Shown here piece by piece: positions 1 through 5,979 of a DNA stretch of 11,124 nt. How positions within the stretch are numbered: position 1 is the first letter of the stretch; each line of letters opens with the position of its first letter. Source of the DNA: Candidatus Gottesmanbacteria bacterium. GTDB taxonomy: Bacteria > Patescibacteriota > Microgenomatia > UBA10105 > UBA927. The stretch lies in assembly GCA_026396845.1 (NCBI GenBank), contig JAPLWC010000047.1, positions 1-11,124 of the forward strand, read 5' to 3'. The translations under genes were made by a program, and so were the position numbers. The notes under the pieces were generated by a model. It saw nothing but the letters and a program-made list of their open reading frames with translations, searched no databases and was not told where the DNA came from.

Positions 1-379
1 TTCCCTCCCAATTATTAGAAGCAGGACTATTGGCAAGATTATCTAATCCTTGAAATCCGACTTCTACCCAGACAAGTGCTTCAAAAGCCTGTTCTGCCGC
101 CTTTTCATAATATTGGTTTAACTTTATTTTATCGCCAGGAAAAAGTTTTACATTACGAAGATAATCACGCGCCGCCATAACAGCAGCATTTACCCGACTA
201 TAGGGAAATACGATATGCCCTCCTGTCTCTGACGGTGAACTGGCATAAAGTTGCCAAATTACATCTTTGGGTATTACCTGTGCGATTCGTTCGACAACTG
301 GATGTAAATAATCTCTAAATTCAATGGGTTTGGAAACATAATCTATTGGAGCAAATTGTGCGAGTGTTTCGCCAGGCAT
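1..379 (-). CDS. Partial unrecognised protein, 5' end only, open at left edge
   Basis: An open frame of 126 codons runs on the minus strand from ATG at 379-377 off the left edge. The peptide begins MPGETLAQFAPIDYVSKP and continues through a mixed hydrophilic sequence (VVERIAQVIPKDVIWQLYAS, then FPYSRVNAAVMAARDYL, then a helix with QYYEKAAEQAFEALVW). I see no signal peptide, membrane segment or motif I can assign to a family. The start at 379 is chosen because a -35/-10 pair ends 7 bases before it. An in-frame ATG at 415-413 would add 12 residues but lies inside the -35 element. The gene is divergent from tgt. Function unknown; existence is supported by the long open frame and the promoter. 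Confidence 0.7.
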   Translation of the reverse strand, partial: MPGETLAQFAPIDYVSKPIEFRDYLHPVVERIAQVIPKDVIWQLYASSPSETGGHIVFPYSRVNAAVMAARDYLRNVKLFPGDKIKLNQYYEKAAEQAFEALVWVEVGFQGLDNLANSPASNNWEG

Positions 380-415
380 ATATAGGATTATATACCCACT
401 ACATGGTTTTGTCAT
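380..415 (-). promoter_or_regulatory. Sigma-70-type promoter of the left-edge gene, leaderless spacing
   Basis: On the minus strand, ATGACA (415-410) is followed after exactly 17 bases by TATAAT (392-387). The start codon begins 7 bases after the -10 box, so transcription should start at or within a base or two of the ATG. No Shine-Dalgarno sequence fits in this space. Confidence 0.65.
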
Positions 416-424
416 GGAATGACG

Positions 425-440
425 TGATAAAATAGGGGAC
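425..440 (+). promoter_or_regulatory. Extended -10 promoter of tgt, leaderless spacing
   Basis: TGATAAAAT at 425-433 is a TGn extended -10 with box TAAAAT. Seven bases separate it from the tgt ATG at 441. There is no good -35 at 17 bases, as is common for extended -10 promoters. The AGGGG at 434-438 is too close to the ATG to work as a normal ribosome binding site. Confidence 0.45.
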
Positions 441-1700
441 ATGGCTGATTTTAGCTTCAAACAGTTTCAGAAAGATAAGAAAACACGGGCGCGGACGGGT
501 GTAATTCATACGCCACACGGAGATATACAAACTCCGGCGTTTGTGCCGGTAGGGACGCAAGCGCCGGTAAAAAGCCTCACGCCCGAAGAATTGAACACAT
601 TAGGTGTTCAGCTGTTTTTCGTCAATACCTATCATACGTATCTGCGACCGGGGATAAAGATCATACAAAAAGCCGGTGGACTACACAAATTTATGGGTTG
701 GGACAGACCGATAATTACGGATAGTGGTGGGTTCCAGGTATTTTCATTAGGAAAAAAACGGCTTATCAATATTGCCATATCAGAGTCGGCGGTTCTGGAT
801 CGGGAACGTTTTACACAAAAATTAGCGAGGGCCGAGATGGTAAAACAGCAAGTCTATCCCGATGAATATCGGCCAATAGGGGAACTGGTGAAGATTGATG
901 AGAACGGCGTTACGTTTACGTCGCATTGGGATGGGACCAGGCATCGGTTTACTCCGGAGGTCTCTATGGAATTGCAACAGGTGATGGGTTCGGATATCCA
1001 CATTGCGTTCGATGAGTGTGCGCCGTATCCGACGACCCATGAGTATGCAAAGAAAGCTATGGAAAGAACACATCGATGGGCAAAGAGGAGTTTGGTAGCG
1101 CATAAAAAGGGTGCATTGTATGGTGTGGTGCAGGGGTGTGTGTTTGAGGATTTGAGAAAGGAATCGGCGAAGTTTATTGGTTCCATGGATTTTGACGGGA
1201 TTGCCATCGGCGGCGTATCGGTCGGGGAAAGTAAAAAGGAAATGATTAATGTTTTGGATTGGGTCGCGCCACTTCTGCCGGAGCATAAACCGCGCCATTT
1301 GTTGGGAGTGGGGGAGATTGATGATATTTTTATGCTTGTAGCTCACGGGATCGATACATTTGATTGTGTGCAACCGACACGCCTCGCACGGGTCGGAACA
1401 CTTTATTCAAAATTAAAAATTAAAAATTTAAAATTAAAAATTGAGAATAAACGACATACGATAGATATAACGAAAACAGGGTACGCTTCGGATTTTTCGC
1501 CAATCGAAGATGGGTGCTCATGCTATACGTGTATAAACTTTACCCGCGCGTACGTCCATCACCTGTTTCATGTTAAAGAGCTCCTCGGGTATCGGCTTGC
1601 AACTATCCATAATCTTCACTTTATCCACCGGCTTGTTGACGATATCCGCGAGTCGATTGGAAAGAATCAGTTCCTTGATCTCAAAAAGGAATGGCTATAG
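441..1700 (+). CDS. tgt: tRNA-guanine transglycosylase (queuine tRNA-ribosyltransferase)
   Basis: This enzyme exchanges guanine-34 of GUN-anticodon tRNAs for a queuosine precursor in the cytoplasm. Family landmarks are in order: TDSGGFQVFSL with the catalytic base Asp94; FDECAPYP with Asp191; VVQG with Gln231; GGVSVGE at 257-263; FDCVQPTR with the nucleophile Asp308; and the zinc site Cys359, Cys361, Cys364 and His390 (CSCYTC, then TIHNLHF). By the Zymomonas numbering I remember (102, 156, 280, 318-323, 349), two insertions explain the 419-residue length against the usual 370-390: about 40 residues between Asp94 and Asp191 (around 104-150), and about 13 lysine-rich residues at 324-337 encoded by an AT-rich repeat. 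It is first in a run with the next two genes. All catalytic residues are present, so it is probably active. Confidence 0.97.
   Translation: MADFSFKQFQKDKKTRARTGVIHTPHGDIQTPAFVPVGTQAPVKSLTPEELNTLGVQLFFVNTYHTYLRPGIKIIQKAGGLHKFMGWDRPIITDSGGFQVFSLGKKRLINIAISESAVLDRERFTQKLARAEMVKQQVYPDEYRPIGELVKIDENGVTFTSHWDGTRHRFTPEVSMELQQVMGSDIHIAFDECAPYPTTHEYAKKAMERTHRWAKRSLVAHKKGALYGVVQGCVFEDLRKESAKFIGSMDFDGIAIGGVSVGESKKEMINVLDWVAPLLPEHKPRHLLGVGEIDDIFMLVAHGIDTFDCVQPTRLARVGTLYSKLKIKNLKLKIENKRHTIDITKTGYASDFSPIEDGCSCYTCINFTRAYVHHLFHVKELLGYRLATIHNLHFIHRLVDDIRESIGKNQFLDLKKEWL
1409..1449 (+). repeat. AT-rich quasi-tandem repeat inserted in frame in tgt
   Basis: About 40 bases built from repeats of AAAATTAAA / AAAAATTT encode an internally repeated peptide (KLKIKNL then KLKIENK, residues 324-337) between the TGT nucleophile motif and the zinc-binding segment. 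Typical TGTs have about a dozen fewer residues here. It looks like a micro-insertion tolerated in a surface loop. Confidence 0.6.
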
Positions 1701-1721
1701 AATAAGATAAGGGGGTACATT

Positions 1722-1877
1722 ATGCCGTCATTTGGAGATTATACGAACGAGAAAAAAAAGAAACTGAAAAAATCTGTACTGGAAAAAAAAGCACAAAAGC
1801 AAATCGCGAACGCGGGTAGTGATGCGTGGCAGATGCCGCAAGTAGAAATTATCAAAAAGGGCAAGAAAGACTGGTAA
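1722..1877 (+). CDS. Small basic protein, 51 residues, function unknown
   Basis: ATG at 1722 to TAA at 1875-1877 encodes a 51-residue lysine-rich protein: MPSFGDYTNE, then a KKKKLKKSVLEKKAQKQ helix-like stretch, a short AGSDAWQMPQVEI segment and a basic tail ending GKKDW. The purine-rich AAGGGGG ends 6-7 bases before the ATG and is one of the few plausible ribosome binding sites in the window. It starts 21 bases after the tgt stop, and its stop directly abuts the next ATG (1878), so it fits a three-gene operon. No domain is recognised. Its charge could suit RNA, ribosome or membrane-surface binding, but that is a guess. Confidence 0.7.
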   Translation: MPSFGDYTNEKKKKLKKSVLEKKAQKQIANAGSDAWQMPQVEIIKKGKKDW

Positions 1878-2792
1878 ATGAGCAGGATTTTCATTGTTCT
1901 CGTTATTCTTGCCATCGCGGTTTGGATATTTTTCCCCCGACCGAAAAATCCCTATGGCAGGGAAACGTATATTCTTGTTTCCGATCCGATGATTGTCGCA
2001 TCATGGAGTCTGTCCGACAGGACGCTGACTCTCATTTCCTTTCCCTCCGATATTTTGGCCGAAGGCACGCACGGGTACGGCACCTATTCGCTTGCCGCGT
2101 TTTGGCGCCTCGGGGAAATAGATAAGAAGGACGGCACGGTACTCGCAGAAAGTATGAGTGAGGCACTGGGTATTCCCGTAGACGGGTATATCGGGCCGAG
2201 AACCGGTGAGTTTACGTACGGAACTGATGCGCTTGTAGCCGCGAAATCTACATTCTCATTTAAGAATGTTTTCGGAATTCTGGGAGGAACGTATCGGACA
2301 AATATCCCACTTGGGGTGTTTATCAATCTTGCGTGGCGCTTAAATTTTTCCCGGCCGGACCGCGTTAGCGCCTATGATTTTACGCAAAATTCAGCGACAG
2401 TAGCGGGGAATTCGGTATTACCCGACGGGTCTACGGTGCAAATTCTTGACCCCCAGCGGTTGGACGCTCAACTGAATACCGTTTTTGAAGATGAAACCGT
2501 GCGGCGCGAATCCGTAACGGTGGCAATCTACAACACGACGAGTATGCCATCCCTCGGCAATAGAGTGGGAAGACTCTTAACCAATCTTGGAGTCTCAGTA
2601 GTGACCGTAGGCAACGACACGCCGGAAGTGGATACGTGTACCGTTGCCGGGAGCGATACTGCTCTTAAAAGCAAAAGTGCTAACGTAATCGTTTCAGTAT
2701 TGGGATGCAAACGTGTGGTGGGGGATACAAACCGCGCGGACCTTATTATCCGCATCGGTAAAACCTACGCCAAACGCTTTTTGCCGAATTAA
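1878..2792 (+). CDS. Membrane-anchored LytR C-terminal-domain (LCP-like) protein
   Basis: 304 residues. Residues 3-19 (IFIVLVILAIAVWIFF) form a signal anchor. Residues about 47-155 resemble the LytR-CpsA-Psr fold, which attaches polymers to the cell wall in its active members: RTLTLISFPSDIL sits where LCP proteins have an IPRD motif, and ESMSEALGIPVDGYI is typical. The usual Arg of IPRD is replaced, giving FPSD, and I do not see the other conserved arginines, so catalysis is doubtful. Residues 211-300 match the LytR_C domain: VTVAIYNTT, GLL-like LGNRVGRLLTNLGVSVV, and a C-terminal ADLIIRIGKTYAKRF. It begins right after the stop of the 51-codon gene without a clear ribosome binding site. Likely role: surface or envelope biogenesis. 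Confidence 0.75.
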   Translation: MSRIFIVLVILAIAVWIFFPRPKNPYGRETYILVSDPMIVASWSLSDRTLTLISFPSDILAEGTHGYGTYSLAAFWRLGEIDKKDGTVLAESMSEALGIPVDGYIGPRTGEFTYGTDALVAAKSTFSFKNVFGILGGTYRTNIPLGVFINLAWRLNFSRPDRVSAYDFTQNSATVAGNSVLPDGSTVQILDPQRLDAQLNTVFEDETVRRESVTVAIYNTTSMPSLGNRVGRLLTNLGVSVVTVGNDTPEVDTCTVAGSDTALKSKSANVIVSVLGCKRVVGDTNRADLIIRIGKTYAKRFLPN

Positions 2793-2795
2793 CTA

Positions 2796-3521
2796 TTACG
2801 TTTCACTTTCTTCAGGCGATGCATCGCTGTCCGCGTCTTCGCCGGTGGGGGTCATGTCCGGGGTTTCGCGGGTCCCGGATTTTGCAAACGAGACATAACT
2901 CGTGGTGCTCGTAAAAGAAGGCTGTTTTGCAAATTTTTTTCCGCGGGTAAGTTCCCGCAACATCACTTTCACTGATTTCTTTTCGACACCCTTCACGATT
3001 GTCTGGTATGTATTGCCTCCGGCCATCATTTTATTGAGTTTAAATGACATGTCATCAGGAAGCGCGGCGATATACGTATTACTGCTCGTTCTCACTTCAA
3101 TGCCGTGCTGTTTCGGCTTAAGAAAGACTTCCTGGCCTGCCGAAAGCGTCGAGAGTACGTGTGAGGGTGCCACGTGGACACATTCGACGATTTTCGTTTT
3201 GCCGGGTTCTTCGAGGAATATCATCGGAGACATATAGGTGCAGGCTTCATTTGCCATGTCCTTTTTTTTGAGGGTTGACATTTTTTTGAGATTCTTTGAC
3301 GCAATCTGGTTATATTGATCCAGAGCGAGCACTTTTTGGTAGGTACGTTTCGCGGTAAGAATTTGACCGGTTTTGAGGTAGGCGAATGCCAACCGACATA
3401 ACGCCTCGAGGTCGCTTTTATCAGATTTGACGATCGCAAGATTAATTCGGATAGCCTCTTTCCAATCCTGAGCAAGTGCGGCGGCAATCGCTATATCCGC
3501 CGTAGGATGATCGGATATCAT
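2796..3521 (-). CDS. TPR-containing protein with acidic C-terminal tail
   Basis: 241 residues from ATG at 3521-3519. Residues about 9-75 look like two TPR-type helix pairs (AIAAALAQDWKEAIRINLAI; EALCRLAFAYLKTGQILTAK; TYQKVLALDQ). Residues about 95-190 look like a compact beta domain (VECVHVAPSHVLSTLSAGQE, RTSSNTYIAALPDDMSFKL, YQTIVKG, VKVMLREL). The tail is Asp/Glu/Ser-rich (GEDADSDASPEESET). The frame could begin at 3596, but that would overlap yebC and its promoter, whereas 3521 lies 7 bases after a -10 box. Its stop is 3 bases from that of the converging LytR-like gene. TPRs suggest a protein-binding scaffold; the exact role is unknown. Confidence 0.75.
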   Translation of the reverse strand: MISDHPTADIAIAAALAQDWKEAIRINLAIVKSDKSDLEALCRLAFAYLKTGQILTAKRTYQKVLALDQYNQIASKNLKKMSTLKKKDMANEACTYMSPMIFLEEPGKTKIVECVHVAPSHVLSTLSAGQEVFLKPKQHGIEVRTSSNTYIAALPDDMSFKLNKMMAGGNTYQTIVKGVEKKSVKVMLRELTRGKKFAKQPSFTSTTSYVSFAKSGTRETPDMTPTGEDADSDASPEESET

Positions 3522-3528
3522 AGTGGGC

Positions 3529-3556
3529 AGTGTACCCATTTCTTGAGAAAAGTCAA
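3529..3556 (-). promoter_or_regulatory. Promoter of the TPR gene, leaderless spacing
   Basis: On the minus strand TTGACT (3556-3551) and TACACT (3534-3529) are separated by 16 bases, and 7 bases lie between the -10 box and the ATG at 3521. It is interleaved with the yebC promoter on the other strand. Confidence 0.5.
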
Positions 3557-3571
3557 TATAGGAAGTAGAAT
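3543..3571 (+). promoter_or_regulatory. Promoter of yebC, near-leaderless spacing
   Basis: TTGAGA (3543-3548) and TAGAAT (3566-3571) are separated by 17 bases, with 8 bases from the -10 box to the yebC ATG at 3580. It overlaps the opposed TPR-gene promoter, whose -35 falls in this spacer, so polymerases should compete for the site. Confidence 0.55.
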
Positions 3572-3579
3572 AGGTCAGT

Positions 3580-4299
3580 ATGAGCGGACATTCCAAGTGG
3601 TCAAAAGTGAAACATCAGAAAGCGACAACCGATGTGGTGAAGAGTTTTGCGTTTACGAAAGCGTCGCGCGCCATCGCTGTCGCCGTCAAAGAGGGCGGGG
3701 GAATAACGGATCCGGAGAGCAATTTCCATCTCCGGCTCGCTATTGAAAAAGCACACGATGTGAACATGCCCAAAGAAAATATTGAGCGCGCTATTGAAAA
3801 GGCGGGAGGGTCAGGGGCGTTGGCAATTGAACAAATGATGTATGAGGGATACGGACCCGGGGGCGTGGCCATTCTTATTGAGGCCGCAACGGATAACCGG
3901 AAGCGAAGCGTGTCGCAGATAAAAAATGTTTTGGAACGCTCGGGCGGGACACTTGCGTCTCCTGGCGCCGTACGTTTCCAGTTTAACAGGCGCGGCTTAT
4001 TGACCGTACCCAAACAGGGGATCGCGTTTGACGCGCTTCTGACCGCGGCGTGTGACGCGGGCGCCGAGGACGTAGTGGAAACGACGGATCTTTTTGAGGT
4101 GTATACAAACGACGCAGATCTTTCTCACGTTAAACAGGCGCTCGCGGCAGCACGGATTCCGATTGAAAAAACCGTGCGCATTATGCATGCCATATCGCAA
4201 ATGGAAGCGGGAGACGCACTGCGGGCAAAAACAGATGATTTGGTTGCGGCTCTTGAGGAATTGGACGATGTGCAGACGGTATTCACGAATCTTACGTAA
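3580..4299 (+). CDS. yebC: YebC/PmpR (TACO1) family protein
   Basis: 239 residues, close to the family's usual 235-250. The N-terminus MSGHSKWSKVKHQKATTD is the YebC signature, followed by FTKASRAIAVAVKEGGG, LRLAIEKAHDVNMPKENIERAIEKA, the YEGYGPGGVAILIEAATDN motif and NVLERSGGTL. The C-terminal region ends with LEELDDVQTVFTNL, which matches the family's usual LEDLDDVQNVYTN. YebC proteins bind DNA as regulators or, in recent work, the ribosome, easing translation of proline-rich stretches, as TACO1 does in mitochondria. It starts from its own promoter, and the membrane-protein gene follows after 8 bases. Confidence 0.97.
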   Translation: MSGHSKWSKVKHQKATTDVVKSFAFTKASRAIAVAVKEGGGITDPESNFHLRLAIEKAHDVNMPKENIERAIEKAGGSGALAIEQMMYEGYGPGGVAILIEAATDNRKRSVSQIKNVLERSGGTLASPGAVRFQFNRRGLLTVPKQGIAFDALLTAACDAGAEDVVETTDLFEVYTNDADLSHVKQALAAARIPIEKTVRIMHAISQMEAGDALRAKTDDLVAALEELDDVQTVFTNLT

Positions 4300-4307
4300 C
4301 CCTGACT

Positions 4308-5147
4308 ATGAGTACAAAAATTATTGATGCGGTGCGGAGGTGGTTTATCCGATCGGAGCGGCACTTTTCACTTACCAAACGCCAGCAGTTCGTTGGTGTT
4401 ACGATCTTACTGACTGTTGGGTTACTATTAACCCAGTTGGTGACCGGAGAATCCCGATATCCTCTGGTATTTTTACTATCAGTTGCGGCCGCCGGTTCAT
4501 CTGCATTGGTATTTCGGCAGGAAATCAGAGGTATGGAATGGCTCACAATTCTAACGCTGCCTACATTATTCACCACTGCGGTAGCGCTTTTCTATTTTTT
4601 ACTGCCTGTTCGTTGGCTTACGAGACTTCCGGTCGCCCTTCTTTACGGCGTTGGCATGTATGCTCTCCTTTTAACCGAGAACATCTATACGGTGGCCGCT
4701 GACCGGACGATTGCGCTCCTGCGGGCCGCGCATTCCGTCGGGTTCCTGTTGACTCTCCTCACGTATTTTTTATTGGTACAAACGGTATTGGCATTCCGGT
4801 TTATCGCTCCGGTGCAGATGATTCTTATCGGGATCATAAGTTTTTTCCTTGTGCTGCAGTCGGTATGGTCCATGGAATTGTCCGAAACCTTGGGTAGGCG
4901 AGTGTGGCACATTAGTATTGCTGTCACCGTTTTTTTGGCCCAACTCGTATGGGTATTTTCTTTCCTGCCGACAAAAACGACGCTGTTGGCACTTCTTTTC
5001 ACGACTGCGTTCTACAGTAGTGTAGGTGCTTCCCAGCAGTACCTGGTCGAAAAGCTGTATAAAAAAACGGTGATTGAATTTTTTGCCGTAGCAGCAATTG
5101 TTTTTATTATTACGCTCATTGCAACTTCCTGGCGAGGGCACATGTAG
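4308..5147 (+). CDS. Polytopic membrane protein, DUF5656-like
   Basis: 279 residues with about eight predicted membrane segments: roughly 28-46, 53-68, 78-98, 107-122, 141-163, 167-188, 202-220, 222-240, plus a last one near 257-273. A charged N-terminus (VRRWFIRSERHFSLTKRQ) precedes them. The stretch FLLPVRWLTRLPVALLYGVG, then LLTENIYTVAADRTIALLRAA, resembles proteins of Patescibacteria labelled DUF5656; I recall this from family appearance and could not check it. It starts 8 bases after yebC without a ribosome binding site, so it is probably cotranscribed. No catalytic motif is seen and the function is unknown. It is the last gene before the non-coding block. Confidence 0.7.
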   Translation: MSTKIIDAVRRWFIRSERHFSLTKRQQFVGVTILLTVGLLLTQLVTGESRYPLVFLLSVAAAGSSALVFRQEIRGMEWLTILTLPTLFTTAVALFYFLLPVRWLTRLPVALLYGVGMYALLLTENIYTVAADRTIALLRAAHSVGFLLTLLTYFLLVQTVLAFRFIAPVQMILIGIISFFLVLQSVWSMELSETLGRRVWHISIAVTVFLAQLVWVFSFLPTKTTLLALLFTTAFYSSVGASQQYLVEKLYKKTVIEFFAVAAIVFIITLIATSWRGHM

Positions 5148-5206
5148 GCAGACGCGAAGTGGGGGAGCAGGGTAGTCTAGTCACCTGTGGGGTTGATATA
5201 GTTTGA

Positions 5207-5245
5207 TGTGGGTAAGCCTATAGTAGCCTATAACGATGTGGATAA
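5207..5245 (-). promoter_or_regulatory. Pair of DnaA-box-like sequences
   Basis: TGTGGATAA at 5237-5245 is the exact reverse complement of the DnaA box TTATCCACA. TGTGGGTAA at 5207-5215 differs by one base and lies exactly 30 bases upstream. Both sit in the larger repeat GATGTGG(A/G)TAA. The AGCCTATA direct repeat lies between them. Two boxes are too few to call an origin, and there is no dnaA or dnaN nearby. A single exact 9-mer can occur by chance in the chromosome. Confidence 0.35.
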
Positions 5246-5284
5246 TTCTTTTCACGGTATAACATACGTTCATTTCACGCTCTT

Positions 5285-5340
5285 GGCATGCACTGTGCTC
5301 TGCACTAGTGCGTGCCTGCGCTCGTGGGCCAGTGGCCCAC
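5285..5340. repeat. Two adjacent GC-rich hairpins
   Basis: The first has arms GGCATGCACT (5285-5294) and AGTGCGTGCC (5307-5316), pairing over 10 bases with one G-T wobble; its loop overlaps a perfect palindrome GCACTAGTGC (5302-5311). The second has perfect 7-bp arms GTGGGCC (5324-5330) and GGCCCAC (5334-5340) with loop AGT, and an outer GCG/CGC pairing around a bulge. No T-run follows, so these are not ordinary intrinsic terminators. Confidence 0.55.
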
Positions 5341-5505
5341 TCGCTTGAGTACACAATGTGTGCGTATTTTTACTGGTTTGGATTGTTACACCGCTCTATT
5401 TCGCTCTAGCGCTCATGTAGATTATTATCCAATATTAGCCTCGAAAAAGGAGGTTTAGAGCATATTGAAGACCTAAAAAAACCCGAAAGCCCCTATTTAG
5501 TACTC

Positions 5506-5524
5506 ATGAGCAGTGAGTGCTCAT
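5506..5524. repeat. Perfect dyad, 7-bp arms
   Basis: ATGAGCA (5506-5512) and TGCTCAT (5518-5524) flank GTGAG. It could be an operator or an RNA hairpin; there is no T-run after it. Confidence 0.4.
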
Positions 5525-5651
5525 AGCTTTAAAATGTATTAAATAGATTATTAATACGCTCTAAACTCATATGTGTCCGGAGCTCAATAGAGAGTTGCAG
5601 CGGCTTCAATAATAGCATTATGGAGCATACAGCGGCGCCAAATCCAACTTA

Positions 5652-5691
5652 GCCCCACCCGCATCGCCTGAGCGAAGCGATGGCGGACAGG
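5652..5691 (-). repeat. GC-rich palindromic repeat, copy A
   Basis: Read on the minus strand it contains CCGCCATCGCTT followed by CGCTCAGGCG, the core shared with the copies at 7678-7717 and 10698-10737. The outer arms pair imperfectly (CCTGTCCGCC against a CGGGTGGGG end). It is a 40-base REP-like element in non-coding DNA, in the opposite orientation to the other two. Confidence 0.65.
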
Positions 5692-5721
5692 CTCGAAACT
5701 CATTGTTTAGAGCATATGAAT

Positions 5722-5813
5722 GCGCTATCTGTGGCAGAACCCTGACCTGCAGAGGATAGGAGCTTTGGGTGGTGTTGTATGCTGCATTTACGGCTGTAGA
5801 TTGATGTAAACGC
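5722..5813. other. Two further dyads, possible structured RNA
   Basis: First dyad: CTATC (5725-5729) with GATAG (5755-5759), and GCAG (5734-5737) with CTGC (5747-5750), separated by a symmetric TGTG/AGAG internal loop that could form alternating G-U and G-A pairs. Second dyad: GCATTTAC (5784-5791) with GTAAACGC (5806-5813), 7 of 8 bases pairing. Together with the upstream hairpins they make a string of stem-loops before the recombinase promoter. Confidence 0.35.
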
Positions 5814-5921
5814 CTATGTAAAACTTTTTGCCCCTTACCCCGGGAGAGGGGTTTTCGAGGCTGTTTTGCCCCCTGTCGGGACCCACGCAATGTTAGGACA
5901 GTCATGTGGTGAGATTGCCAG

Positions 5922-5950
5922 TTGACAAGCCAGGTACGAGATTGTACAAT
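5922..5950 (+). promoter_or_regulatory. Strong sigma-70-type promoter of the first recombinase gene
   Basis: A perfect TTGACA (5922-5927) and TACAAT (5945-5950) are separated by exactly 17 bases. The predicted start of transcription is near 5957, inside the inverted repeat at 5952-5979. This leaves an untranslated leader of only about 23 bases, with no ribosome binding site. Confidence 0.75.
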
Positions 5951-5951
5951 T

Positions 5952-5979
5952 ATCGAGTATAATATCCCTTATACTCGGT
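5952..5979 (+). other. dif-like inverted repeat, candidate Xer recombination site or operator
   Basis: Perfect 9-bp arms CGAGTATAA (5954-5962) and TTATACTCG (5969-5977) flank the 6-bp centre TATCCC. Extended to 11 bp each (5952-5962, 5969-5979) the arms still agree at 10 of 11 positions. An 11-6-11 layout with arms ending ATAA and beginning TTAT toward the centre is the architecture of bacterial dif sites. The site ends at the base before the recombinase ATG and overlaps its transcription start, so bound recombinase or another regulator could repress the gene. As RNA it would form a hairpin that hides the start codon. Confidence 0.55.

Larger units (their letters stand above)
5453..5717. repeat. 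Dispersed 13-mer GTTTAGAGC(A/G)TAT, three copies
   Basis: Direct copies lie at 5453-5465 and 5705-5717 (both GTTTAGAGCATAT), with an inverted copy at 5554-5566 (GTTTAGAGCGTAT on the minus strand). Spacing is irregular (about 100 and 150 bases), so this is not a CRISPR or iteron array. The two direct copies bracket the palindrome at 5652-5691 and the dyad at 5506-5524. Confidence 0.5.
5148..5921. other. Long intergenic region rich in dyads, no convincing gene
   Basis: About 770 bases without a credible protein gene. It holds two DnaA-box-like sequences, an 8-bp direct repeat AGCCTATA at 5215-5222 and 5225-5232, two adjacent hairpins (5285-5340), a 13-mer present three times, a dyad at 5506-5524, one member of the GC-rich palindrome family (5652-5691), and hairpins at 5722-5763 and 5784-5813. 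AAGGAGGT at 5447-5454 is a textbook Shine-Dalgarno sequence but has no ATG, GTG or usable TTG frame behind it. I looked for tRNA, tmRNA, RNase P, SRP and 6S signatures and saw none. A structured RNA, a recombination region or decayed mobile DNA are all possible. Confidence 0.6.

Noticed and set aside
822..1373. Long minus-strand frames opposite tgt
   Set aside because: They are shadows of a confidently assigned gene with complete catalytic motifs.
2713..3237. Plus-strand frames opposite the TPR gene
   Set aside because: They are hydrophobic shadow translations with no start signals, and the minus-strand frame has TPR structure and a promoter.
3522..3596. Upstream extension of the TPR gene to 3596
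   Set aside because: It would overlap the yebC start and run through both promoters; the promoter spacing supports 3521.
5447..5526. AAGGAGGT followed by a 20-codon frame starting at ATT (5464)
   Set aside because: A strong Shine-Dalgarno match but no ATG, GTG or TTG frame beyond three codons; an ATT start for a 20-residue peptide is too speculative to annotate.
5453..5717. CRISPR or iteron array
   Set aside because: The 13-mer copies are irregularly spaced and differ in orientation, and no cas or rep gene is present.
5826..5860. Intrinsic terminator with CCCCT and AGGGG arms followed by TTTT
   Set aside because: The stem is short with a long loop, the T-run is only four, and no gene on the plus strand ends nearby.
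5618..5905. 95-codon minus-strand frame in the non-coding block
   Set aside because: It is Arg/Ser/Pro-rich without family resemblance, runs through the palindrome at 5652-5691 and two dyads, and has no promoter or ribosome binding site I can see.
5880..5910. Integron attC-like sequence around GTTAGGA (5892) and GGCTAAC (7666, 7716)
   Set aside because: They only partly fit the GTTRRRY / RYYYAAC core and are not arranged as paired arms; no IntI-specific region was seen in the recombinases.
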